NCBI RefSeq assembly: GCF_000472965.1
Contig: NZ_AXAU01000003.1
Span: 358,417 to 414,236 of the forward strand
Source: Bradyrhizobium murdochi
GTDB taxonomy: Bacteria > Pseudomonadota > Alphaproteobacteria > Rhizobiales > Xanthobacteraceae
Direction: 5' to 3'
DNA length: 55,820 nucleotides
The position numbers and the translations under genes are program-made. The notes under the pieces were generated by a model that saw only the letters and a list, made by a program, of their open reading frames with translations, searched no databases and was not told the DNA's origin. Positions 8,794 through 16,201 of this stretch are shown here, one piece after another (within the stretch, counting starts at the first letter, position 1; every line of letters begins with the position of its first letter).

Positions 8794-9477
8794 ATGTTTG
8801 CCCGCATCAGCGACAGTTCCAGTGAATTTCCCGGCATTTTTGGCGAAAGCCTCACCCAAAATAGTTTGTCGCGACGGATCAGTTTGAATGAATTTAGCTA
8901 CAAGAAGGGTACCGAGATTTTTGGAGAGAAGGAGCCGGCTGATTACGTTTACCAGGTCGTGAGCGGGGCGGTACGAAGCTACAAGCTGCTCTCCGACGGC
9001 CGACGTCAGATCGGCGCCTTCCACCTCGCCAACGACATTTTCGGTCTCGAGATCGGATCCGATCACCGCTTCACCGCCGAAGCAGTCATTGACACGACGG
9101 TCCGCTTGATGAAGCGGCGCAGTCTAGAGCTGGTAGCCGAGAGCGACGTCACGGTTGCTCGCAATCTGCTCAGCATGACCACGAGCAGTTTGCGGCACGC
9201 CGAGGACCACATGCTGCTGCTCGGACGCAAGACGTCGCTCGAGCGCGTCGCCGCGTTCTTGATTGAGATGGACCGGCGGTCAACGGCCGCCGGCGTCCTC
9301 GCCCTGCCGATGTGCCGGCGCGATATCGCCGACTATCTCGGCCTGACGCTGGAAACGGTGTCGCGCGCGCTGTCACGCCTGCACGATCTTGATATCCTCG
9401 GCTTCATCGGCAACACGCAGCGCCAGATCGTGCTGCTCGATCGCGAAAAGCTCGCTAGGTTCGATCTCCAGAACTGA
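8794..9477 (+). CDS. Crp/Fnr family transcriptional regulator (FixK-like)
   Basis: The 227-aa protein has an N-terminal cyclic-nucleotide-binding-like fold and a C-terminal helix-turn-helix (CRRDIADYLGLTLETVSRAL, 174-193). The recognition helix carries E187, S190 and R191, the E..SR pattern that reads TTGAT-type half sites. The N-terminal cysteine cluster of oxygen-sensing FNR is absent; C174 is the only cysteine I can find. It is therefore closer to FixK/DNR-type regulators, which are controlled by expression or redox chemistry. AGGAG at 8781-8785 supports the ATG at 8794. It is the most likely local regulator of the nine boxes in this region. No such box was found in its own upstream region. 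Confidence 0.9.
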   Translation: MFARISDSSSEFPGIFGESLTQNSLSRRISLNEFSYKKGTEIFGEKEPADYVYQVVSGAVRSYKLLSDGRRQIGAFHLANDIFGLEIGSDHRFTAEAVIDTTVRLMKRRSLELVAESDVTVARNLLSMTTSSLRHAEDHMLLLGRKTSLERVAAFLIEMDRRSTAAGVLALPMCRRDIADYLGLTLETVSRALSRLHDLDILGFIGNTQRQIVLLDREKLARFDLQN

Positions 9478-9922
9478 ACGGCGTGCCGAAGGTCACGGTA
9501 GAACCAAGATACGCCAGCGTTTTCATCAGCACCTCGAACACAACCGCCGTGGACCAGCCAAACATCAGGATTCCGGTCATCGCAGCCATTGGGCCGAGCA
9601 GTTGCCATGCCTTGACCGGCGTGACGTCGCCATAGCCGAGCGTCGTGTAGTTGACGAAGGCGAAATAGAGCAGGTCACTGCCCTCTGGGGCCGCACCGAC
9701 CAGCGCATAGGATAGCGCCCAGACGGCTACTTCGATCCCGTGCGCGAGCTTCAGCACCACCACGGTGGCAATCATGACGGCCATCAGATGCAATCGTGGC
9801 GTTGAGGTATGTTTAAGGCCGACGGCGCGCGCAACACTGATGGCGGCAATCGTCGCCAATGCGTGAATCATGATGTTGATCATGCTGACGAGGAAGCCGA
9901 CTAGAAGCTGACCTCCCATCAC
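9455..9922 (-). CDS. Two-TM-type potassium/ion channel protein
   Basis: This 155-aa membrane protein carries the K+ channel selectivity filter TTLGYGDV (residues 93-100) between hydrophobic segments, as in the Ion_trans_2 family. Two further N-terminal hydrophobic stretches (about 5-35 and 45-60) suggest three to four membrane helices in total. No RCK regulatory domain follows. Its start overlaps the stop of the AI-2E family gene by 4 bp (ATGA), so the two are translationally coupled. Its 3' end overlaps the convergent Crp/Fnr gene by 23 bp. A role in membrane potential or K+ balance is inferred. Confidence 0.87.
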   Translation of the reverse strand: MMGGQLLVGFLVSMINIMIHALATIAAISVARAVGLKHTSTPRLHLMAVMIATVVVLKLAHGIEVAVWALSYALVGAAPEGSDLLYFAFVNYTTLGYGDVTPVKAWQLLGPMAAMTGILMFGWSTAVVFEVLMKTLAYLGSTVTFGTPFSSGDRT

Positions 9923-11043
9923 GCGGTCCCAATGTTGTGTGTCGTGCGTGTCTTTGCGACAGGCTCGGTTTCAGATGCTACCCTCACTTCATCGTCGCGC
10001 ACCCATGCCGTCAGCAATTCCCAGGCCACCGCCAGGATGATCGGCCCGATGAAGAGGCCGACAATGCCATGCGCCAGCGTACCGCCGATCACGCCGAGGA
10101 AAATGACAAGTGAGGGCGTGGTCAGACCGCGCCCCATCACGATAGGCTTCAATACATTATCGGCTAGCGAGGCCGGTAGCAGGCACGCGGTGATCAGTAG
10201 CGCCACGGCAAAGGACTTGGTCACCCAGATCCAGATAAGGACGGGAATCACAATGATGGCCGATCCGATCTGAAGGATGCCGAGCATCATCACCGCAAAA
10301 GCCAGCAGTCCCGCGCGCGGGACGTCCGCAAACTTCAGGATCATCCCGATCACCAGTCCCTGCGCCACCGCAATACCGATTACACCCTGTGCCACGGAAC
10401 GGATGGTCGCGCCCGCCAGCACCAGAAAATTCTCGCTCCGTTCGGCCACAACACGGGACAGGAAACGCTGGCTGGCTGCCACGAGCCGCGGCCCTGCCGG
10501 TAGCAGGAAGCCGGTCAGTGCGACCGCGACGAGAAACTTCAACGTTCCGACGCCAGCGCCACCGGCCAAGCCCAGCATCGTGCCGGCCATCGGCTTCAGA
10601 TGCGGGGCAAATTCACGCAGCGCCGCGCGCAGGTTGGTCGAGGCCTGATCCCAGAGGGCAAAGAGCTGCATGCCGATGATTGGCCAATCCTTGACGCCAG
10701 CGGGCGGTGACGGAATGGCCAGCGTGCCGGCGCCGAGCTGCGCCGCGAAGCTGCGGAGCCCCTCCACGGCACCGAGGCCAAGCCACGTCGCGGGGCCGAT
10801 GACGATTCCGAGATTGATAAGCGTCAGGACGGTCGCCGCGAGCTTCGGACGATTGCCGAGCAGACCCGAAAGCCAGTTGAAGACCGGATAAAGCGCCACG
10901 GCCAGAACGACGCTCCAGGCGAGGATCGGAATGAACGGCCGGATCACGACAAACGACCAGTAGATCAGGAGCGCCAGAAGCGCGAGCCGGACCGCAAGCT
11001 GGATTTCGTCCTCTCCCGCGAGGAGCTGTCGAATGGGTCGCAA
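9919..11043 (-). CDS. AI-2E family transporter (YdiK/PerM-like permease)
   Basis: The 374-aa polytopic membrane protein has the AI-2E family pattern: paired N-terminal helices (LALLALLIYWSFVVIRPFIP, then a second), a long central soluble region, and five C-terminal hydrophobic segments including LLITACLLPASLADNVLKP and GRGLTTPSLVIFLGVIGG. Family members have been linked to export of autoinducer-2 or, in other lineages, Na+/H+ exchange, so the substrate here is open. The FNR/FixK box at 11099-11112 is centred 62 bp before the ATG. The ion channel gene overlaps its 3' end, forming a two-gene operon. Confidence 0.88.
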   Translation of the reverse strand: MRPIRQLLAGEDEIQLAVRLALLALLIYWSFVVIRPFIPILAWSVVLAVALYPVFNWLSGLLGNRPKLAATVLTLINLGIVIGPATWLGLGAVEGLRSFAAQLGAGTLAIPSPPAGVKDWPIIGMQLFALWDQASTNLRAALREFAPHLKPMAGTMLGLAGGAGVGTLKFLVAVALTGFLLPAGPRLVAASQRFLSRVVAERSENFLVLAGATIRSVAQGVIGIAVAQGLVIGMILKFADVPRAGLLAFAVMMLGILQIGSAIIVIPVLIWIWVTKSFAVALLITACLLPASLADNVLKPIVMGRGLTTPSLVIFLGVIGGTLAHGIVGLFIGPIILAVAWELLTAWVRDDEVRVASETEPVAKTRTTHNIGTA

Positions 11044-11098
11044 GCGGCACCCCCATGTCTGCCGAATACAAGAATTATGCGGCTTACTCCGGATCAGC

Positions 11099-11112
11099 TT
11101 GATTCAAATCAA
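11099..11112. promoter_or_regulatory. FNR/FixK-type box upstream of AI-2E transporter gene
   Basis: TTGATTCAAATCAA is a perfect TTGAT-N4-ATCAA match. It is centred 62 bp before the minus-strand start at 11043, close to the spacing seen at the 18462 and 20565 boxes. Confidence 0.72.
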
Positions 11113-11324
11113 GCCCTGCGACTGCGAGGCACCAGCCAGCGTAGACGCCAACGCCACCTGAGCAGCCGGCTCATCCAGGCACAGATTCGCTTTCTCAAGA
11201 GCGAAGAGCTCAAGGCGATGCGCGATGCCGGGCTGCGGCTGTCGAGGCATGGTATCGGCAGGTCCGCAAATTGTGGGAAGAGTACTCGAGGGCACCACGG
11301 CGCAGGTTCCGAGGAACTGAAGCG

Positions 11325-11338
11325 TTGACGCAGATCAA
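11325..11338. promoter_or_regulatory. FNR/FixK-type box upstream of CoA-transferase operon
   Basis: TTGACGCAGATCAA has one mismatch to the consensus half site. It is centred about 78 bp before the ATG at 11410. Confidence 0.65.
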
Positions 11339-11409
11339 GGTCCCGGCTGGAGGCGCGGTGACATTTACCGGCAATCACTGCACCTCCGATCGCTTGCCGG
11401 AGACCAAAC

Positions 11410-12057
11410 ATGAAGTCTGTTTCCGCCGAAGAAGCCGTAGCGATGATCCCCAATGGCGCGAGCATCATGGTTGGCGGCTTCATGGGCGTCGGCACGCCCG
11501 AACGCCTGCTCGATGAGCTGGTGCGGCAGAAGAAAGCCGACATTGCCCTGATCAGCAATGACGCGGCCGTTCCCGGCAAGGGTGTCGGCAAGCTGTTCGA
11601 GGGCGGACAGGTGTCTAGGATGATCGGCACCCACATCGGGCTGAATCCGAAAGCGCAGCAGCAAATGCTGGCAAACGAGATCACGGTGGACCTGATTCCA
11701 CAGGGTACCTTCGTCGAGCGCATCCGCGCCGGCGGTTGCGGCCTCGGCGGCGTATTGACTCCGACGGGCGTGGGTACCCTCGTCGAGCAAGGCAAGCAGA
11801 GGGTCGAGGTCAACGGCAAGACATTCCTGCTCGAGACCGCGCTGCGTGCCGATTTCGCGCTGGTACACGCCTTTCTGTCCGACTATGTCGGCAATCTCTC
11901 CTATGCGCTGACCGCGCGCAACTTCAATCCCGTCATGGCGATGGCAGCCGATACCGTCATCGTCACCGCCGAGCACATCGTACCGGTCGGCGTCATCGCG
12001 CCTGACCACGTCGTCACGCCGGGCCCCTTGGTCGACTATCTCGTTGTGAACGGGTGA
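11410..12057 (+). CDS. atoD: 3-oxoacid CoA-transferase subunit A
   Basis: The alpha subunit of a two-subunit (family I) CoA-transferase, which moves CoA between acyl-CoA and a free acid such as acetoacetate or acetate. The 215-aa length is typical. Family motifs visible are VGGFMGVGTPERLLDEL near residue 21 and IRAGGCGLGGVLTPTGVGT in the middle. The beta subunit starts 3 bp after the stop and a MaoC-type hydratase follows, so these form a three-gene operon behind the FNR/FixK box at 11325. Acetoacetate/3-oxoacid use is the usual role; the exact acid is not determined by the sequence. Confidence 0.92.
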   Translation: MKSVSAEEAVAMIPNGASIMVGGFMGVGTPERLLDELVRQKKADIALISNDAAVPGKGVGKLFEGGQVSRMIGTHIGLNPKAQQQMLANEITVDLIPQGTFVERIRAGGCGLGGVLTPTGVGTLVEQGKQRVEVNGKTFLLETALRADFALVHAFLSDYVGNLSYALTARNFNPVMAMAADTVIVTAEHIVPVGVIAPDHVVTPGPLVDYLVVNG

Positions 12058-12060
12058 CCC

Positions 12061-12711
12061 ATGGATGCACAAACCATCATTGCTCGGCGCGTAGCGAAGG
12101 AGCTTCGCCCCGGTAACCTCGTCAACCTCGGCATCGGCATTCCGACACTCGTTGCCAACTACGTGCCCGAAGGGCTGAAGGTCTTCTTTCAGTCCGAGAA
12201 TGGGCTGATCGGCACCGGGCCGATACCCGAGCAAGGCATGGCACATCCGCTCCTGACGGACGCCGGTGGCAAGCCAATAAGCGCCCTGCCCGGCGCCGCG
12301 ACGTTCGACAGCGCGATGTCGTTCGGCCTGATCCGTGGCGGTCACGTCGACATTACGGTGCTGGGCGGCTTGCAGGTCGATGCGGCCGGCCACCTCGCCA
12401 ACTGGATGATCCCAGGCAAGATGGTGCCGGGGATGGGCGGCGCCATGGATCTCGTGAGCGGCGCCAAGCGCGTAATCGTCGCCATGCAACATGCCGCTAA
12501 GGGCAAGTCGAAGATCGTTGCCAGATGCAGTCTGCCCCTGACCTCGGCGCGTCCCGTCGACATGGTCGTCACCGATATGGCTGTCATCGCCTTTCCCGAC
12601 GGCAAGGCAACCCTGATGGAAACAGCGCCTGGCCTCAAGATCGCCGAGGTACTGGCGGTGACGGAAGCCGAACTCGCCATTCCGGACGTGGTGCCTGAAA
12701 TGAAGCTGTGA
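12061..12711 (+). CDS. atoA: 3-oxoacid CoA-transferase subunit B
   Basis: The beta subunit carries the catalytic glutamate of family I CoA-transferases, E46 in QSENGLIG, which forms the glutamyl-CoA intermediate. Other family landmarks are VNLGIGIPTLVANYVP near residue 21 and GGHVDITVLGGLQVDAAG. The 216-aa length matches the family. It follows subunit A by 3 bp and should form a heterotetramer with it in the cytosol. The MaoC gene begins 22 bp later. The FNR/FixK box upstream of subunit A points to microaerobic expression. Confidence 0.93.
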   Translation: MDAQTIIARRVAKELRPGNLVNLGIGIPTLVANYVPEGLKVFFQSENGLIGTGPIPEQGMAHPLLTDAGGKPISALPGAATFDSAMSFGLIRGGHVDITVLGGLQVDAAGHLANWMIPGKMVPGMGGAMDLVSGAKRVIVAMQHAAKGKSKIVARCSLPLTSARPVDMVVTDMAVIAFPDGKATLMETAPGLKIAEVLAVTEAELAIPDVVPEMKL

Positions 12712-12733
12712 CGCGCCAAAGCGGATCAAAGCC

Positions 12734-13192
12734 ATGCGGATATTCAACGGATTTGAAGAACTGAAAGCCGCCGTCGGCACGGAAGTCGGCACCAGCGAAT
12801 GGATCGAGGTGACGCAAGACCGTATCAACAAGTTTGCCGAAGCGACTTGCGACGAGCAGTGGATCCATGTTGACCAGGAGCGCGCCCAGGCGGAGATGCC
12901 GGGCGGCAAGACCATCGCCCATGGCCTGCTCTCGCTCAGCCTGACCCCGATGTTCATCCGCTCCGTGATGGGCCTCAAGGGACTGAAGAACACCTTGAAC
13001 TATGGTGCCGACCGCATTCGCTATCTCTCGCCGGTCCCGGCGGGATCGAAACTGCGCGGCCGCGTCAGCGTAGCCGAGGCTGAGGAAGTACCGCCGAATG
13101 GCTTGCGGGTGCATTATCGCGTGGTGATCGAGATCGAGGGCGGCCAGCGCCCCGCCTGCGTTGCCGAGGTGATCGGCTTGCACTACCGCTAG
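12734..13192 (+). CDS. MaoC family (R)-specific enoyl-CoA hydratase/dehydratase
   Basis: A single hot-dog-fold MaoC domain of 152 aa. The hydratase motif gives catalytic D40 and H45 (ATCDEQWIHVD), followed by the structural segment TIAHGLLSLSL. Such enzymes hydrate trans-2-enoyl-CoA to (R)-3-hydroxyacyl-CoA or act in related acyl chemistry; NodN belongs to the same group. It is the last gene of the CoA-transferase operon and faces fabI tail to tail across a 9-bp gap. Together these genes could link enoyl-CoA, 3-hydroxyacyl-CoA and polyhydroxyalkanoate pools, but that pathway is an inference. Confidence 0.88.
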   Translation: MRIFNGFEELKAAVGTEVGTSEWIEVTQDRINKFAEATCDEQWIHVDQERAQAEMPGGKTIAHGLLSLSLTPMFIRSVMGLKGLKNTLNYGADRIRYLSPVPAGSKLRGRVSVAEAEEVPPNGLRVHYRVVIEIEGGQRPACVAEVIGLHYR

Positions 13193-13201
13193 GCAACGCC
13201 T

Positions 13202-13993
13202 TCAATCGATGATGTGGTAGCCGCCGTCGATGTAGAGCACGCTGCCCGTAATCAGCTTGGCGCCATCGAGTGCGAGAAAGGCGGTCGCCTTGCCGACGTC
13301 GTCGATACTGACCAGGCGGCGCGTTGGCGCCTGCGACTGCGCCTTGTCCATCAGTTCGTCAAACTCCGGGATACCCGATGCCGCGCGGGTCGCGAGCGGT
13401 CCCGGTGAAATGGCGTGGACGCGAATGCCCCTGGGGCCGAGCTCGGCCGCGATGTAGCGCACCGCAGCTTCAAGCGCGGCCTTGGCGACCCCCATCACGT
13501 TGTAGTTCTTCACCACCATCTGACTGCCGTAATAGGTCATGGTGAACATCGTGCCGCCGTTCTTCATCAGCGGTTCCGCCAAATGCGCCATGCGCATGAA
13601 GGACCAGCACGAGACGTCCATGGTCTTCTGGAATCCTTCGCGGTCGACATCCACCACCCTGCCATGCAGTGCGCCCTTGGGCGAGAAGGCAATGGAATGA
13701 AGCAGAAAGTCGAGCTGCCCCCACTCCTTCTCGATTTTCTCGAATACTTTCTCGGTCTCGCCTTCGACCATGACGTCGAGCGGCATGAAGATCGGCGATT
13801 CCAACGCCTTGGCGAGTGGCTCGACGTGCTTCTTGGCTTTTTCATTCAGGTAGGTGACCGCCAAGTCGGCGCCCAGCGCACGAAACGCCTTGGCGCAGCC
13901 CCAGGCGATGGACTGGTCATTGGCGATGCCGACCACCAGCCCCTTTTTGCCTTTCAGCGCGACGTTGGTCTCGGGAAAAACCGGGATGTTCAT
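13202..13993 (-). CDS. fabI: Enoyl-[acyl-carrier-protein] reductase, FabI type
   Basis: FabI reduces the 2-enoyl-ACP double bond with NADH in fatty acid elongation. The 263-aa SDR-fold protein shows the FabI-type nucleotide site [11 protein letters not shown] (22-32) and the catalytic pattern Y-x6-K (Y164, K171), with Y154 at the position of the second FabI tyrosine. The C-terminus [14 protein letters not shown] is typical. Its start overlaps the ackA stop (ATGA at 13990-13993), so translation is coupled to acetate kinase. That is unusual company for a fatty acid gene. It may be an additional low-oxygen isozyme used to dispose of NADH; whether another fabI exists cannot be seen here. Confidence 0.92.
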   Translation of the reverse strand: MNIPVFPETNVALKGKKGLVVGIANDQSIAWGCAKAFRALGADLAVTYLNEKAKKHVEPLAKALESPIFMPLDVMVEGETEKVFEKIEKEWGQLDFLLHSIAFSPKGALHGRVVDVDREGFQKTMDVSCWSFMRMAHLAEPLMKNGGTMFTMTYYGSQMVVKNYNVMGVAKAALEAAVRYIAAELGPRGIRVHAISPGPLATRAASGIPEFDELMDKAQSQAPTRRLVSIDDVGKATAFLALDGAKLITGSVLYIDGGYHIID

Positions 13994-15204
13994 GACACTC
14001 TCTCGCGTTTCTGGTTTGGCGATTGCCGGTTCATGAGCAGCGCCAGCGTGTGCTGCGCAATCATCAGCTCTTCGTCGGTGGGTACGACATAAACGGGAAC
14101 GCGGCTGTCAGACCGCGATATCCTGGTGGCGTGGCGGGCATTCTCGGCCGCATCGAGCGCGACGCCGAGCCAGCCCAGTTTCTCTGCAATGCGCGCACGG
14201 ATGGAAACCGAGTTCTCGCCAATCCCGGCTGTAAATACGAAGCCGTCAATCCCCTGCAGCGCGGCCGCCAACATGCCCGCGTTGAGACCGATCCGGTAAA
14301 CGAAATAGTCGATCGCGAACGCTGCGCGCGGATCCCCGCTGGTCTCGAGCTCCCGCATGTCGTTGCTGACGCCGGACAGGCCCTTCAGGCCGCAGTCGCG
14401 GTACAGAAAATTTTGCACATTCGACGCCGACATGCCTTTTTCTGCGATCAGATAAAGTACGACGCCTGGGTCGAGCTGGCCCGGCCGTGTTCCCATCGCA
14501 AGCCCATCGAGCGCCGTGAAGCCCATCGTGCTCTCGACGCTTTTTCCGCTCTTCATTGCGCACATCGAGGCGCCACTGCCGAGATGGGCCACGATCACGC
14601 GTCCGCCGGCGATCTCAGGCGCGACCTGCGGCAGACGTTTTGCAATGTACTCGTAAGACAGGCCGTGGAAGCCATAGCGCCTGATGCCTTCGGCATGAAG
14701 CTGATGCGGGATCGCGTAATGATCCGCGAGCGCATCATGGTCGCGGTGGAACGCGGTATCGAAACAAGCGACCTGCGGCAGCGCCGGAAAGTTGTTCAGC
14801 AGTGTCCTGATCGGCGCAAGGTTATGCGGTTGGTGCAGCGGCGCGAGCGATACGTAACGCTCGAGCCGCGACACCACGGCATGATCGATGAGCACCGGGT
14901 GGGCATGATCTGGCCCGCCATGGACGACGCGATGGCCAACCGCGATGGGGTTGATGTTGAGTTCATCGCGCAGCCAGGCACCTGCGACCGCCATTGCGGC
15001 TGAGACGTCGGCAACCGCTTCGATCGGATAGGCGCGGTCGGCCAGCGGATCGCCGGCGCCGCCGCTGGCGCGCAGTCGCGGCCGGCTGCCGATCCCATCC
15101 ATCTGCCCCTTGACCTGCCGCCGCAAGGCGCCCTCGCCTTCTACCGCGAATATCTGGAACTTCACGCTCGAGGAGCCGGCATTGACGACGAGGATCGTAT
15201 CCAT
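13990..15204 (-). CDS. ackA: Acetate kinase
   Basis: The enzyme converts acetyl phosphate and ADP to acetate and ATP. The 404-aa protein has all main family motifs: [11 protein letters not shown] at the N-terminus, [38 protein letters not shown] and GIGENS. A GTG 9 bp upstream overlaps the pta stop and could also be the start; I chose the ATG at 15204. It is the third gene of the minus-strand operon DUF3141-pta-ackA-fabI under the box at 18462. With Pta it provides substrate-level ATP when electron acceptors are scarce. Confidence 0.96.
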   Translation of the reverse strand: MDTILVVNAGSSSVKFQIFAVEGEGALRRQVKGQMDGIGSRPRLRASGGAGDPLADRAYPIEAVADVSAAMAVAGAWLRDELNINPIAVGHRVVHGGPDHAHPVLIDHAVVSRLERYVSLAPLHQPHNLAPIRTLLNNFPALPQVACFDTAFHRDHDALADHYAIPHQLHAEGIRRYGFHGLSYEYIAKRLPQVAPEIAGGRVIVAHLGSGASMCAMKSGKSVESTMGFTALDGLAMGTRPGQLDPGVVLYLIAEKGMSASNVQNFLYRDCGLKGLSGVSNDMRELETSGDPRAAFAIDYFVYRIGLNAGMLAAALQGIDGFVFTAGIGENSVSIRARIAEKLGWLGVALDAAENARHATRISRSDSRVPVYVVPTDEELMIAQHTLALLMNRQSPNQKRERVS

Positions 15205-15209
15205 GGCGG

Positions 15210-16184
15210 TCACGCTGCAGCAATTGGCGCTTTGCGCCGTCGGGCATCGGCTTGTAGGGCCGCCACGGCAGCGGAAGCCATCCGCGACCGCGCGGAATCC
15301 GCCCGTGATGTCAGCACAACCGGCACGCGCGCACCCAGCACGATGCCGGCGCCGTCAGCCTTGGCGAAATAGGAAAGATTCTTCGCCAGCATGTTGCCGG
15401 ATTCGAGGTCGGGCACGACCAGTATCTGCGCCCGTCCGGCCACTTCCGACTTGATGCCCTTGATCCGCGCCGCCTCCATGTCGATGGCGTTGTCAAAGGC
15501 GAGCGGCCCGTCGAGCAACGCCCCCGTAATCTGCTTGCGGTCTGCCATCTTGCAGAGCGCCGCAGCTTCGATGGTCGAAGGAATTTTTGAGGTGACAGTC
15601 TCGACCGCCGACAGGATTGCGACCCGCGGCGTCGTGCCGAAGCCGACCTCGTTGTAGAGATCGACGGCGTTCTGGATGATGTCGCGCTTGACATCGAGGT
15701 CGGGCGCGATGTTGATGGCGGCATCGGTCACAAACACCGTCTCGGTATAGGCCGGCACATCCATGATGAAGACATGGCTGATCCGCCGATTTGTGCGCAG
15801 TCCACCCTCCTTTGCCGTAACGGCCCGCATGATCTCGTCGGTGTGCAGGCTGCCTTTCATCAGGACTTCACCCTTGCCCTCGTGAATCAGCTCCACGCCC
15901 TTCGCCGCCGCCGCGGCTTCCGTGGGCGGGGTGTCGATGATCTCGTAGCCAGCAATGTTCAGCTTGTGCCTGGCGGCGGTATCCCGGATCCTGGCGGCAG
16001 GGCCAACGAGGATCGCCTTGATGATCCCTGCTTCCACCGACTCGATCGCACCACGCAACGAGCTTTCGTCGCAGGGATGCACGACAATGGTTGTAACCGA
16101 GGGAACGCCCTTGGCCGCCGCAATCAGGCGGTCGTACTTTGATCCGGATTGGATCTCGCTGGCTTCGGATCGCTTTACGCTCAT
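15210..16184 (-). CDS. pta: Phosphate acetyl/butyryltransferase
   Basis: This 324-aa protein belongs to the PTA/PTB family, which converts acyl-CoA and phosphate to acyl phosphate and CoA. Visible landmarks are [32 protein letters not shown] and [18 protein letters not shown], all characteristic of the family. The short form lacks the N-terminal regulatory domains of long Pta enzymes, and phosphate butyryltransferase is a close alternative. The adjoining acetate kinase makes acetyl-CoA the likely substrate. It starts 17 bp after the DUF3141 stop and its 3' end lies next to or overlaps the ackA start. Confidence 0.92.
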   Translation of the reverse strand: MSVKRSEASEIQSGSKYDRLIAAAKGVPSVTTIVVHPCDESSLRGAIESVEAGIIKAILVGPAARIRDTAARHKLNIAGYEIIDTPPTEAAAAAKGVELIHEGKGEVLMKGSLHTDEIMRAVTAKEGGLRTNRRISHVFIMDVPAYTETVFVTDAAINIAPDLDVKRDIIQNAVDLYNEVGFGTTPRVAILSAVETVTSKIPSTIEAAALCKMADRKQITGALLDGPLAFDNAIDMEAARIKGIKSEVAGRAQILVVPDLESGNMLAKNLSYFAKADGAGIVLGARVPVVLTSRADSARSRMASAAVAALQADARRRKAPIAAA

Positions 16185-16201
16185 GGCATCGCTCCGAATC
16201 T

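Larger units (their letters stand above)
11044..11409. other. Intergenic region with two FNR/FixK boxes
   Basis: This 366-bp gap separates divergent operons. It contains two boxes 226 bp apart, each placed to serve one side. Short open frames across it lack a ribosome-binding site and any recognisable family, so I see no gene. Confidence 0.6.

Noticed and set aside
11365..12993. Long minus-strand open frame opposite the CoA-transferase genes
   Set aside because: Its composition (His, Asp and Arg rich, no domain) is that of an antisense shadow of atoD/atoA.
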